Shown here piece by piece: positions 1 to 12,242 of a stretch of 64,000 nucleotides of DNA. Both the position numbers and the translations under genes were made by a program. Numbering within the stretch: the stretch's first letter is position 1; every line of letters starts with the position of its first letter. This stretch comes from Hyparrhenia diplandra (lineage: Eukaryota > Streptophyta > Magnoliopsida > Poales > Poaceae), in the NCBI GenBank assembly GCA_015847255.1, contig JADLZK010013168.1, positions 1-64,000 on the forward strand, in the 5' to 3' direction. The notes below the pieces were generated by a model. The model was not told the DNA's origin. It ran no database searches and was given only the letters and a program-made list of their open reading frames with translations.

Positions 1-80
1 TCCGGTCCTGGGTCCGCCCATGTGTATATCCTCCCTCGAGAGATTCACCCTCATGCAATGCAGCTCAACTCATTACGGGT

Positions 81-89
81 TTAGGTGAA
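81..89. repeat. Target site duplication, left copy (9 bp)
   Basis: TTAGGTGAA, repeated exactly at 1008-1016 on the other side of the foldback element. Confidence 0.85.
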
Positions 90-1007
90 GGAAAAAGTCG
101 GATTCAATCCTCAACTATCAAAGTTTCTTTTCATCCCTCAGCTCGGCGGGACATATCATGTTTCCCTCAACTTTTTCAAACCATGCAAATAACCTCCCTC
201 GAAGCGGTTTGAAGGTGGATTTGCTACTGATAACCATGGTTTGCTACAGTATAGATGGGTTTGCTACAGTTACAGTGTCTTTGCCTTTTTTTTTTTAAAA
301 AATTCTGATTTAATCTTTAAAAATCATAGTAAATTATAGAAAAATCATAAAATAAAAAGTCCAATTTTATTGAGTCCACATGATTAGATCTACACAAAGG
401 AATATATAATATGATATGCTTCAAGACAAAGTTTTTGCTACGAAGGTTTTGTCTTTTCTTTTATATTTATAATTCGTAGCTGCAACTTCTATAATTATTT
501 TGTTAGACAAAAGCACACCATATTATATATAAACCGTGTAGATCTACTCATGTGGAGTCTAATAAAATTGGATTTTTTATTTTATGATTTTTCTCGTGAT
601 TTACTATGATTTTTAAAGATTGACTAAATAAATAAAAAAGAAAAAGACAAAATCTTTTTAGCAAAAACTTTATACTAAAGCATATCAAATTATATATTCA
701 CCGTGTAGATCTAATCATATGGAGTCCAACAAAATTGAATTTTTTTATTTTATGATTTTTCTATGATTTATTATAATTTTTCAAAGATTCAACAGATTTT
801 TTAAAAAGAAAAGGTACTGGTACTGTAGCAAACCCACTGACACTGTAGCAAAACCACGGTTTCTGTAGCAAATCCACCTTCAAAACCGCCGAGGGAGGTA
901 ATTTGCATGGTTTGAAAAGTTGAGGGAGGTGATATGTCCGGGTTTTCGAGTTGAGGAGGAAAAAGTGAACTTTCGTGATAGTTGAGGAGGGAATCCGAAC
1001 TTTTTCC
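90..1007. mobile_element. Mutator-like foldback element (non-autonomous)
   Basis: The left end (90 to about 260) and right end (about 830 to 1007) are long imperfect inverted repeats; the outermost bases read GGAAAAAGT and CGGATTC inward on both sides. A perfect 9-bp direct repeat, TTAGGTGAA, lies immediately outside at 81-89 and 1008-1016. A 9-bp target duplication with long terminal inverted repeats is the hallmark of Mutator-like elements. The AT-rich interior holds further inverted copies (about 300-400 against 535-625, with a third copy at 700-790), so the element could fold into a multi-arm hairpin. No transposase reading frame is visible, so it would depend on a helper element. Confidence 0.85.
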
Positions 1008-1016
1008 TTAGGTGAA
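1008..1016. repeat. Target site duplication, right copy (9 bp)
   Basis: TTAGGTGAA, identical to 81-89; it fixes the right boundary of the Mutator-like element. Confidence 0.85.
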
Positions 1017-1281
1017 CTCTCAAGCATACGATTGTTGCTGCATTCGTTGGCCTTGCCCTTACATGGCCCAATTTTCAATAAACAAATTACCCACTTTACG
1101 TGTTGTGAGCGTCTATGTTGCAAACGTGTAATTCTAAAAAAAAAAAAAAGTAAGAAAAGATGATTTTGCTAATGTGGCATGTTTTGCTTTCTTATCATTG
1201 ATGAAATGTCGACCAGTATCACACGAGAGTGGCCCAACAATGTCATTAAAAAAAGTGAGGGTGATCGTTGGGCCACATTGT

Positions 1282-1404
1282 TACTCCCTCCGTTTCAAAT
1301 TGTAAGTCGCTTTGTCATCTAAATATTATAATATGTCTAGATTCATAACAAAGTGGATGAACCAAAAAAGCTAAAGTGACTTACAATTTAGAATTGAGAG
1401 AGTA
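1282..1404. mobile_element. Stowaway-type MITE
   Basis: It starts TA-CTCCCTCCGTTTCAAATTG and ends with the inverted partner (CAATTTAGAATTGAGAGAG-TA). The CTCCCTCCGT terminal repeat with a TA target duplication is characteristic of Stowaway (Tc1/mariner-like) MITEs in grasses. About 120 bp, with no coding capacity. Confidence 0.85.
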
Positions 1405-2711
1405 TTACAAAAAAGTCAGGGTTGTGGGTTACAGTGGGAGAGGGGATTGTACGAGGAGGATAAATGGCTTTAGTTAGCTAGCAATGACAAGAGGGGGCTC
1501 AAGAGATGCATGGAGAGGGCAAGGAATGATGCTAGCATGTGGGGATCTGCATGCCGTATTAGTAAACCTATCTAGAAAATCATTTGAACATGGAGAGTTG
1601 TATTCTTTTGGGATATCATATAAGTGCTAGAATTGCATCTGTTTTCACGGGTGGGTCAGGAAAGACACACCTTGCATTTTATTGTTTTGTATGCATAAGA
1701 TTTCTAGTTTGTGATGTACTTAGTGGCCTGTTTTGAGTAAAAAGGCTACCCCCTTAACTATGTGAGTTCATCTACTTTACCCCATCATCTGTAGTCGATA
1801 GAACCAGATGTTTCGGTAATTTCGGTGGTGGCAGAAATTTCGACTGGATTTCACGAAATTCGGTAATTTTGGTGGCAGCCAAACTTTTTGCGGTACCAAA
1901 ATTAAAAACCCTATGTGAAACCGACTCTCCACCATTGGATAGAAAAACAATCGTCGATAGGTGTCACATAAGTTTATTTGCGTGGAATGAACACATTATA
2001 ATATATTAGGATGTTAGCATTTGTGGTGCGGACTTATTAGACATTGTTTTTGCAACTTTAGTTTTATCAATTCGTGCTCTCAGTATAATTTTATATTAAA
2101 ATAATATACTTTAAAGGAAAAACTTCTCTTATGCATTCATCTAATGCTTACTTTTGTGTCATAAAACTGTAATCTGCAAAACTGATCCTGTAACACATCA
2201 TTTGGCTGAATGGTTAGGCCTGGCCAGCACTCCTAAACAAAGGGCTTACAGTATTCTTCCTCACTCCCTCAGCTGTAAAATTATGTTGGGGTTGATATGT
2301 ATGTAAAATTGTAAATATGAGCGAGCACCAAACAGAATGGGCTGTAACTTTGGTAAATTAGTCACTATTTGATGTTGTTAAAAAAAATCACCATGACTCT
2401 GGTCCTATATTTTCCTAATCAGTAGGTAGCCACAAAAGGGTATTGGCCGCCACAACAGTCTCTAGCTAAGCCCCTACTGGGTAGCTGAAAAGCTGAGTTG
2501 TATTTTCAAATTACGACAACAGACTGAAAGTCTCGAGAAATGCAAGGAATCCTGGACCTGAAGTTGCATGCTATATGCCATGGTGCACATTATTGACCAA
2601 GGCATTTCCTGGGAAAAAATAGAAAAATTGATCCAAGCTGAGGGTGTGCATCTTCTCCATGAATCCAGAGCAATCAGAGATTTTGTGGCCCCTGTTTCAG
2701 GTCTAGTCGCT
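1405..2711. other. Intergenic stretch, no gene seen
   Basis: No protein family, RNA gene or clear repeat boundary was recognised here. The open frames are short and codon-poor. The right end would be the 3' flank of the interrupted minus-strand exon described next. Confidence 0.5.
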
Positions 2712-2787
2712 TCATTCATCTATTGTTGCAGTCTTGAAGACTTGCAGGACAAGTGACAGTGTTTTGGGTGAAACATTTGCATCTGAC
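2712..2787 (-). pseudogene. 3' part of an exon split by a LINE insertion
   Basis: Read on the minus strand, this stretch continues the open frame of 10483-10311 once the LINE (2788-10310) and one copy of its target duplication are removed. The joined frame runs about 77 codons without a stop and ends at a TGA at 2714-2712. The 3' piece contains SPKTLSLVLQVFKT. I do not recognise the protein family. A possible 3' splice site (ACAG) sits just upstream of the other half, so this could be a last exon. It could also be chance, but a frame kept open across an insertion junction suggests a real former exon. Confidence 0.4.
2771..2787. repeat. LINE target site duplication, left copy
   Basis: AAACATTTGCATCTGAC; the last 14 bases recur exactly at 10311-10324, right after the LINE poly(A) tail. 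The leading A residues merge with the tail on the other side, so the true length is 14 to 17 bp. Confidence 0.85.
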
Positions 2788-3101
2788 GAAAACGAGAGGG
2801 CTGCGACTACTGACGGGTGCGAGAGGAGAGGGCGATAGAAGGGCGACAACGACTCCGGGATCACCGCCGGCCATCCGCCCGGGGATCACCGGCCCAAAGT
2901 AGGAGAATCTCTCCGGGAGGACCCTGAGGCATCGTTTGACCCAGGTATCCCCGAGTTTCCCCGCCTCGTTGTTTCGCTCGGCGTAGTTGGTGCGGTTCGA
3001 TTCGATTAGGGTTGTGAGTTGCTTCGGGATCCTAGGATCGCTTGATCGTATTCCGATTCGATTAGGGCTGTGAGTTGCTCGGGGATCGTTGATTGCGGCG
3101 G

Positions 3102-6100
3102 ATGGGGAATCGCAAGCTCACGCTTGTGAGACCGCCATTCGCGATCGATGACCCGCCGATGGGACACCATGTTCAAACACTGCAACTTCGGAAGGGAGTA
3201 AACTCAGAGCCCAATGGAGGTAGAGGTATCAATCAGTCAGGAATCAGTCGTGGAAAAGCAGAGGCAAACATGACATTCGATCAATGGTTAGATACAGAAT
3301 TTCCACACTTGGATGCTAAGAGTTATTGGATGCGGTCGGACTTCGAAACATTCACGCGCCCGATGATGGAGACAATGAGGAAACGCACTACTGCGTTCTA
3401 AGACTCCACCTGTGGCGTGTGTCAATTCAGATTCTATAATGATTGCAAAAATACCTATCCAACTATCATGGAAGAGTGCAGACTGTTCGAAGCATATCGA
3501 GTTCGATCATGAATCCCAACAGTCTCCAATGGCATATGTTGCTAGAACAGAGGAATTTGCAATGGAGATGGAGAAGGATCAACAAACAAACGTGAGGTAT
3601 ACAAACACTGGATCTCAAGCTGCAGGGATGAATTCCACTCAAAAATCGGACAGGGAGTTGGTTATGGAGAAGAGGCACCATGCTGAAAAGGAACCCAATC
3701 GAGGTGGACAATTGGCTCCCATGGTGACTGCCACTAGAACAGAGGAAAATGAGAGGGAAAGCAAGAAGAAACAATTAGAAACTGAGAAGCCCATTCGAGG
3801 TGGGCCGGCCCAACGTATACCAACAGTTGAGGAGCTGTTTTATCATGCATATGTAGTACCAAAGCCCAATAGAGTTGTAAAAGCACAAACCAAGAAGTGC
3901 GGGTGGTATTGGATCCCATCGGCTAGGGTTTTGGAAGCAGATGCACCTCGCTTCCGACCCACCGCGCCGAGATCCGCAAGCTAGGACACTTAGCCGGGAA
4001 AATCCGCCCCACTCAAGCAAGAACCACTGACGGAAGATCCTTCAAGGAAGTAGCATCGGAGATGGAGAAGAAACAAGGGCCGGGAAGAGCTACCAAGAGG
4101 AGGATGATGCTGATAGAAGACAGCGCCGAGATGGAGGGCGACAGGACAGAGAGAGGTATCAAGATGAGAGGTATCAGAGGGGAAGAAGCCAAGATCAACC
4201 AAGAGATGGGTACCAACCGCGGGAACCACCAAGATACAACCAATACCAAGATGAGCGCAGGTACAAGTCTGATCAAGAAGAGTATGCAGGGAGAAAGAGA
4301 GTGGAGATGTACAGATGAGAGGGCTGTGAGGCAGATGACTGAAGAAGATCTGCGCTACAAAATAGATGACAAGAAAAGGAGCTACCAGCAATATCCCAAT
4401 CAAAACCAATTCAGGTATGACCAAGGTCAAGGCTCTAGCAATGGTATGAAGTGTTGGAATTGTAACATCTCCGGTCACCACTATTCGATTGTGCTAATCC
4501 TCCCATCGTTACAAATGTCATGAATCGGGCATAACCGATAAGTGTCCACTTAAGAAGCAAGACAATGTTCCCGAAAAGAAGGGGGGACGAATTGGCCGAA
4601 AGGAGTACGTTGAGAATTAATGATAGAACGGAGGTCGAATCGTGAAAGGAACCGTAATAGTCGTGGACTTACTATCCGCGCTATGGGGATACAGACGTAT
4701 ATTCTACTCCTTGAATGTTCCCGAGATTGCCACTGATGACAAAGGGAAGGGCAGAATCACTGAAGAAATTAGAGCTATTGTGTCCATTCTAGAAGGCAAA
4801 GGCACTAGAGCTAGAGTGCTGATGGAGTTGAGGTATAGAGCAGATTCTGAATGGAATTGGGATGTGAAGAGACTTTCTCGAAGTGAGTTCTTGGTGACAA
4901 TGCCATCAAAAGCAAAGATCGAACTTGCTCAAGAATATGAAGAAGATTAAATTTGTTACATCGAAGTCACCGGGTAGTGGAAGAATCGGACAGAGATCTT
5001 TGAGACCTTCGATGTTTTACAAACAATGCAGGGTCAAGGCTTTGGGAATCCCGGATGAAGCAAAAAACCGAGTTTTCTTTGTCATGGAGTTAGCCAAGTT
5101 AGTGGGAGAACCTGAAAAAGTACACATTCCCTCTCTCAAATGGAAAGGTGTTTGGGTTCAAGTTTCTTGCAAGAACCCATACAAGATTGAAGGTGCTACA
5201 GCAGTCTACATTAACAAAAAAGGGAGAAAAATCCATTGGTTTTATTCTGATAAGATAACCAATCTCCCCCCAAACAAGCCTGATGAGGATGATGACATAG
5301 ATCTTGATGAGACTACCGATGAAGAGAAACCATACTCGGGAATTTAACTGGATGGGATCCAACCAATCACCCCCAAAGCGGGATGAACATCAAGGCTCGA
5401 CATCAAGGCTCGACCCTCCTCCAAAGCAAAACAAAGAAAGTGGGGCACACTCCGCTAGATATTCTGGGGCAGGATCTAGAAGGGAGTAGTGAGGACAGTG
5501 TGACTGAGAAACAGGCTGTAGATCAAGGAGGAGCTACCCAGAATGGAGAGGCTGACAAGGAAAGTGGGGCAAAGCTGTATCAAATTCATCAAGATAATGT
5601 GACATTAGCTGAATTGGGCTTCTTAGAAGACACTAATCCAGTGCTTGAAGAAATAAGCAACAGGAAGGGAGATGATCTAGCAAAAGAAGAGTTATCTGCA
5701 AAGAAAGCTGATACCAATGAAGGAGTCTCTGGAGATCAACAACAAAAGGAGCTGAACAAGACTATCCAGGGTACTAGGCATAGTACCAGGAACAGGGACA
5801 TTGGGACCAGGATGGAGGACAAGGCTAAAGCAAAAAAGAGCTCGACAAACACACAAGGTATGCATACTAGTACTTCTCTTCCAAATACAAACACTAGCTT
5901 AGATGATCTAGCCAAGGTCTGTGGTATAGTTCTAGGTAAAGATGATTTAGCCGAATAGCAAACATTTCTTTGATACAAGCAAATGAGGAAGCCGAGAAGG
6001 CTATGTCTAAAGCCAAAAACAAAATACTAGAGTTATCTAAAGAAAAACAAACCCAAGAAAATAAAGGTATATCTGGAATGGATGAGGGGACCAACAACAG

Positions 6101-6305
6101 AATGCAAGATGTTCAGGAGAAGGATAAGAATATCATAGACGTATTAGAGGTATGTGTTGACCAAAATGAAAGCATAAATACACAAGGCAAAGCAGTGGAG
6201 AATATGCAGGCAGGTAACAATAGAGGTATAACAGATGAGAGGAAGCTCCTGGACTCCACATCAGACATGAAAGACTCGATGATTCTCATAGTATCAAAGA
6301 TTTAG
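3102..6305 (+). pseudogene. LINE ORF1 (nucleic-acid-binding gag-like protein), broken
   Basis: This region begins at an ATG at 3102 and runs through at least six reading-frame segments (3102-3401, 3412-3984, 4062-4523, 4642-4950, 4925-5347, 5383-5958). A CCHC zinc knuckle is recognisable around 4448-4490 (CWNCNISGH), and a second degenerate one follows near 4515-4550. The first knuckle loses frame before its last cysteine. The part after about 5380 is rich in E, K, Q and T, like the linker-rich C-terminus of plant LINE ORF1 proteins. ORF1 proteins package the element RNA; this copy cannot encode a full one. Confidence 0.75.
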
Positions 6306-6381
6306 AGGTATTTGAAAAATTAGAAGAGGAAGCGACCAAAGATAGATGTACAGAGGGATCAACAACATTGCCGGTTATTAA

Positions 6382-9300
6382 ATGAAGATACTCTTCCGGA
6401 ATATTAGGGGGCTGGGGAACCAACCAAGGAGAAGACAATTATTAGAGTTAATTGCAAAACATGATTTTGATTGTATTTGCCTACAAGAAACTATATAAAG
6501 ACAACTTTCACTCAAAGGGAACTAGAGAGATTTTTTCGGGCACGAGACATGAGATGGGAATGGGTGTCCTGCAAAGGCATTCGGGAGGTATGCCGATGGG
6601 AATTGACATGAATGAGATGCAAGTATTAGAGGTAGATCAGGGTGTATTTTTCCAAAGTTTGAAGGTTAAAATGGTTGCTGACAGTTATGAATGGATGCTT
6701 ATAAATATATATGGTCCAGCACATGATGACAGGAAAATAGAGTTCTTAGATGAAATCCAAACTAAGATGTTAAACACTGAATTACCTGTGGTAATGGGAG
6801 GAGATTTCAATCTAATCAGAAATGCAGCTGAAAAATCAAATGGTAATGTGGATGTTGGCCTTATGCGGGCATTTAATGATATGATAGATTACACCGAGAT
6901 GAGGGAACTACACAGTGTCGAGGGAAGCAGGTTTACATGGACCAACAAACAAAATCCACCAATTTGTTGTGTGCTTGACAGAGTTCTGGTGGCAAATCAG
7001 TGGGAAGATAAATTCAATTTGGCAACAGTATTAACAGCTCCAAGAGTGGGATCATATCACAACCCTTTAATAGTAGACACTGCTGACACTAACAACTCCA
7101 AAACATTCTACTTCAGATTCAACTCGCAATGGCTCAAACAGGGGGGGTTTAGAGAATGGGTAATAGAGAGATGGCCGGCCAGATACAAAATAGATCCTCT
7201 AGACCATTGGCACATAACTTCAAGCAAACTAAGAAGAGCAATCAAAGGATGGGGAAAGAATGTAGACAAATCACCGAAGAGGCAGAAAAAAGAGATTATG
7301 GAAGCAATTGCTGTTTTAGATGAAACCAATGAAATTAGAGATCTATCTTATGATGAATGGAATGAGAGGTACAGTTTAGAAAGAGAATTGGTATCAATTT
7401 TAGCCGATGAAGAAGCAAAATGGCAAAGAAGAGGTGGAGAGCAATGGCTACTAGAGGGTGACTCAAACACGTGATACTTCCACAAATGTGCAAGCGCGTA
7501 AAAAAGAAAAATGAAGATAGCAAGCCTAGAATATGAAGGAACCACAATACAATCAGAACAAGATTTGAGGGAGCACATCACAGATTACTACAAAAAGCTC
7601 TTTGGTAGGCGACACGTACCGACATACATTTAGATGAAGATTTTTGGGCCCCGAACGTAAAACTAAATCTCTTTGGAGAATGAAAGATTAGTCGCCTTTC
7701 ACATTACAGAATTAGATCATGCTTTAAAAGAGATGAAAAATAATACGACTCCCGGACCCGATGGGTTCAGTGTGGAGTTCTTTAAGGCATTCTGGCATAT
7801 ACTAAGATTAGACATTAAAGAGCTATTAGACAATTTGCACGAGGGACAGTTAGAGTTATGGAGATTAAACTTTGGAGTTATTATTCTACTTTGCCTAAAG
7901 TCAAACCGGCAAAGTACTATTAAGCGATTCGAGACCAATTTGCCTACTGAATGTCATATATAAGATCATCACTAAAGTGCTCACAATAAGGCTAACAGAG
8001 GTAGTGAACAAGTCGATCAGTCCCTTATCGACCGCTTTTATACCAAAGAGAAATATTCTAGAAGGAGTGGTGATTATCCAGAAATTTTACATGAATTAAA
8101 ATCCACCAAACAATCGAGTGATACTAAAGTTAGATTTTGAGAAGGCATATGATAAAGTGAGTTGGGATTTCTTGGAAGAGGTATTACACAGAAAAGGTTT
8201 TCATTCTCTTTGGATACAGTGGATAAACAAAGCTGTTAGAGGGGGCAAGGTATGTATTGATATAAATGGTGAAAGAGGTAGTTATTTTGAAGTTTCAAAG
8301 GACTAAGACAGGGGTGACCCTCTCGTCACCCCCGCTTTTCAATCTGGTAGCCGATGCCCTCTCCAATATGTTGACTAAAGCGGCAAGAAGAGGGCTCAAT
8401 TCAAGGTCCGGTACCAAACCTAGTAGATGGTGGCATAACACACTTACAAAGTATCTTCGATGATACCGTTGTGTTTATGAGATATGATGCTGAAAATTTG
8501 CAAAATGTAAAACTAATTTTGACATGCTTTGAAGCCATGTCCGGGATGAAGATTAATTATGACAAAAGTGAGGTATATACCGTTGGTTTAAGTGAAGTGC
8601 AACAAGGGAGGGTGATAGAGGTATTAAACTGTAAACTTGGGCAATTTCCAATGAAATATCTGGGTATGCCAGTTAGTGTTCACAAGATTTCTAAAGCACA
8701 ATTAGGATATGTTGGAGATAAGATAATCAAAAGATTAGGAACTTGGCAAAGTGTGACTATCTATCATCAGGAGGCAAAGCTATGCTAATTGATTCTTGTC
8801 TGTCAAGTGTTCCTCTATATACAATGGGTGTTTACCAATTATATGAAGGTAACTTTCAAGTGATAGACTCAGGCAGGTCCGTGTTTTTTTACGGCAAGGG
8901 ACAGCAAGAAAAGAAAGTATCATATGGTGAAATTTGAGGCTTTAATTAGACAAAAAAAGAATATGGGGGCTTAGGATTCATGGATGCTAGAGTTATGAAC
9001 ATATGCTTGCTTGGAAAGTGGATTGACAAACTAGAGAAGGATGAAGATAATCTGTGTTGCTCTCTCTCTTAAAGAAGAAATACTTAGGCAACAAGAGTAT
9101 TTTTAGGATAAAAAAAACAGGAAAGGTTCTCAATTCTGGAGATCCTTACTGGATATCAGAGTATGGTTTCAGAAGGGCAGAGTTATAGAGGTACGCAGTG
9201 GACAGCAAACACGTTTTTGGCATGATGTATGGCTGGGGGATTGCCCTCTGTGTATAAGATTCTCAAATCTTTTCCAAATAGTCAGTGAACCAGATTTAGA

Positions 9301-9915
9301 TGTGGCCAATGCATTCATTGAGGGATCATGGCAGATACAGCTAAGAAGGCAATTAAATGGCATTTATATGGCAGAATGGATCGAATTGATAGAGTTATTA
9401 CAGAATGTGCAATTAAACACAGGCATAGACAAAATGATTTGGGGCCTTGAAAAATCTAAGAGATATAATACCAAATCTTTTATACAATCATCTAACAACA
9501 GGAGGAGTAAAAGATATTCAAATGATGAACCTCTCGGAAGGCTAACATTCCTTTAAAAAGTAAAAACTTTATTTGGATGGCCACACATGAAGGCATCCAA
9601 TCTGCTGTACAATTGAAAAAGAAAAATGGTCGAGGACCTCCGAGTGTTTTACAACGTGACATACCGTAGACAACTGATCACATTTTGTTCCAATGCCCAA
9701 TTGCGGTATATTTGTGGACATTCATAAGAGTTAATCTAGAGTGGCATAGTGCACCTACATGCTGTGCTGACTTTCTATTAGAGATATTGGACAATTGTAA
9801 GGGAACAAGTCGTAAAGTCAAACTTGTTATATGTGCAGGTGCCTTGTGGACTATATGGAAGGTCGAAACGATATGGCGATCAACAAGAAGATGTTGTCGT
9901 CACCAAAAGGAATAG
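6382..9915 (+). pseudogene. LINE ORF2 (endonuclease / reverse transcriptase), broken
   Basis: The likely ATG is at 6382, followed by the typical N-terminus of an APE-type endonuclease (NIRGLGN near 6400, CLQET near 6475, GDFNLIRN near 6800). An in-frame stop falls just after CLQET. The reverse transcriptase follows: TPGPDGFS near 7755, LDFEKAYDKVSW near 8125, and a region matching the usual GDPLSP-LFNLVADAL near 8310-8360 where the frame is lost. The catalytic YADD box is altered to FDD near 8460. KYLGMPVS lies near 8660. The C-terminal zinc-binding zf-RVT-like segment is at about 9680-9760 (FQCPIAVYLW). Multiple frameshifts make it non-functional. Confidence 0.85.
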
Positions 9916-10310
9916 TCCACAAGACCATCATCCTCGCTCAAGTCGTGGAAGCCGCCGCTGAAGGCGGCTAGAACCGAAGGCGGAGGAAATGATCCGCCTT
10001 TCCGTGTCAAAGACCTCGAAAGCAAATCAAGATACCAACCAATAGCTGAAGGAGTGTCTGGAGTTAAATAGGTCTAAAATAGCTGGTGTAGATCTTTTTT
10101 TTTTGGGAACTGTTGCTTTTAATCTTTTCAATCTGGTTGTCTGAAAACTCTTAGAGATATTAGCCGATAGAAGTATGCTAGATGGTGATGCTAGAAGGAG
10201 TGGCATTGTTGAGTGCAAAAACTGTAAACTGGTAACCCCAAATAAGCATGACTTTTGGTGTTCGATAAGCTTTCTAATAAAGCCGGGCGAATGCCTTTAG
10301 TCTAAAAAAA

Positions 10311-10324
10311 CATTTGCATCTGAC
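10311..10324. repeat. LINE target site duplication, right copy
   Basis: CATTTGCATCTGAC, identical to 2774-2787, directly after the LINE A tail. Confidence 0.85.
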
Positions 10325-10483
10325 ATGGGCAGATAGGTTACTTGAGGCACGTTTATAGCTCCGACACTGCCTATATGATCCACAGCAAATGCAATGAGAT
10401 TCCCCCTATCTGTAGTCTTGGATGCATTAGCCACCCATGAACTTTTGTCGCCATTCAATTGGATGCCAAAAGATTTACCTCGG
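10311..10483 (-). pseudogene. 5' part of the exon split by the LINE
   Basis: The minus-strand open frame runs from just after a possible splice acceptor (ACAG, rc at about 10484-10487) into the LINE junction. It includes SWVANASKTTDRGNLIAFAV and VPQVTYLPMSDANV. It joins in frame to 2787-2712 when the LINE and one duplication are removed. The peptide has normal globular composition but I cannot assign it to a family. Upstream exons were not identified; the nearest upstream minus-strand open frame is at 10649-10807. With the LINE in place, translation would read into antisense LINE sequence. Confidence 0.4.
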
Positions 10484-10648
10484 CTGTACCATCATACTTG
10501 ACAGGAATATGTTAACAAGCATCGAGTGATAAATTAAAACCAAGTTTGCTCTAAGAAAACAAATGGCATTACCATTGGTACTAATGACCCTTTTCGCTAT
10601 AAATAGCCACCGGCAGTGAGATGGGGATTCGCACAAGTCAGACAGTAC

Positions 10649-10807
10649 TCAGTACTCAGTGTCACCAATTCCATCTTCTCTAGAGATGAAGTTTATGAGT
10701 TCTTCCCTTTTCTCATGCCCATCAGCATATCCTAGTCGTCGACCACCCAAAACAAGGGTGATGAAGACCATGGTGGTCACGAATAATTCCTGAACTCTTG
10801 TATGGCG
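10649..10807 (-). CDS. Unidentified short open frame, possible exon
   Basis: A 52-codon minus-strand frame with no internal stop, including TLVLGGRRLGYADGHEKREE and ending at TGA 10651-10649. The composition looks protein-like and it lies just upstream of the LINE-split exon on the same strand, so the two could belong to one gene. I could not find splice sites that join them in frame. The plus strand of the same stretch holds a competing 35-codon ORF (from ATG 10686), preceded by a TATA-like CTATAAATAG near 10597. Neither is identified. Confidence 0.25.
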   Translation of the reverse strand, partial: RHTRVQELFVTTMVFITLVLGGRRLGYADGHEKREELINFISREDGIGDTEY

Positions 10808-12110
10808 CTATCCCAAATGAGCTTTTTGATTGAGCCTACAATGTTTTCCTGCCATACAAAATGGGTGTTTCTTTATCTTCCTCACGGAGGATGGGGAAAC
10901 CCTTATGTTAGTGACTGTCAGGCTCTTGGCCTTGCAAGGGCAAGGTTCTGGCTTAGTACACTGCAGGCAGGGCTGCTGATCCACGGTGATAGGCTCATCT
11001 CCTGTATTGACTATCCCTTCTGAGCTTGTAAATTTTCTTTAGCATTCCATCTTAAACTCTATCTCTCTCTCTCTCTCTCAGGGTGTGTGTGTCAGTTTTC
11101 TCTCTTTCCTTCTTGCATTTGGCAGTGATTTGATTTCTTTAGGCTAGTAATTCTGAAGTGATCCTTTTGTTTAAAAAATCTGGAAGTGGTGATAATTTTG
11201 TGCCTTCTGTGCCCAGCAATTCTATAATACTTGTACTAGATATTGGCATTTGATTCAATTCTGACATTCTTTCAATTCTTGTTTTTTATACTGTCGATAA
11301 TGATTGTCCATATAATAGTTAAACTGGACTTGAACTTAAACAACCCATACTCTGAACGTGCAGAGGATGTTAATGAAATGTGCTGAACATTTAAGTACCC
11401 ATCACTGTTCCTACTTGATTTTTCTTTGTGCCTTTACAATTGTGTCGATCTCTAAAGAACCATGTATAATCGGTGTTCAATTCAAAGCTTCATAAGATGA
11501 AATCACACGCAGCTTGGGGGATAATTCAAATAAGAAAATTAAACAGTCAAAACTTGCAATGTAGTAGTCGTTGGCTTGTATCGTTAGATGTTTTCATTTT
11601 TTGACATGGAGGTACGAGTTGTGGGAAGTAACTGCAATCTGCAGATGGCAGCTGCTACAAACAGATATACTTTCTTAATTTGAACAACCATATGATGAAT
11701 GAAGAATACTTTATTACCTCTTTTGATTTGTTATTAACTTATGGTTAACCTTTCTCCACAAAAGGTTACAATTCTGGAGATAATTTTGGATGTGTCAGTT
11801 TTGCAACAATTTCTTGATTTTTTAGTTTTGTTCTTGATTTGTGCCATTTGGTTACCAGCCTCAGCCTTTGCAATATACCCCTCGATTTTGAAAACCAGAG
11901 AAACGAGTAAATAAAAAAAAAAAAAAAAAATCAATAGACAGAAAGCTGAAATGATAACAGCATAACTACTAATAAATGGGTATTGATCAATTTCAAATTG
12001 TCATGTCCAAACAAATAGTGTCTCCCATTCTCCCCTCTTTACAGATCCAGATTAACAGAAAGGGGAGCAGAAGGCAAAGCAAATAAAATGAATGGATCAA
12101 TCGACATGAT
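10808..12110. other. Intergenic stretch with CT/GT microsatellite
   Basis: No recognisable gene. A (CT)n run followed by (GT)n lies at about 11061-11093. An A run of about 18 is at 11912-11929. The rest is AT-rich unique-looking sequence. Confidence 0.5.
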
Positions 12111-12242
12111 GTTCAGACCCAAATTAAGGTATATATACTTACACATATATAGCATATATATATATAAACAGAATCCAACCGAATACAGGCAATGGCAGCC
12201 AGCAGCAGTCTCTTGGCCTCTCCCTCAGATCCTCTTCGAATT

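Larger units (their letters stand above)
2788..10310 (+). mobile_element. LINE (L1-type non-LTR retrotransposon), near full length
   Basis: About 7.5 kb bounded by a 14-17 bp target duplication, with a GC-rich 5' leader (2788-3101), an ORF1 region with zinc knuckles, an ORF2 region with endonuclease, reverse transcriptase and a C-terminal zinc-binding segment, and a short 3' A tail (10304-10310). The domain order endonuclease then reverse transcriptase is that of plant L1-type LINEs. Frameshifts and stops break both ORFs, so the copy is dead. The intact 5' leader and clean duplication indicate a full-length insertion rather than the usual 5' truncation. Confidence 0.9.
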
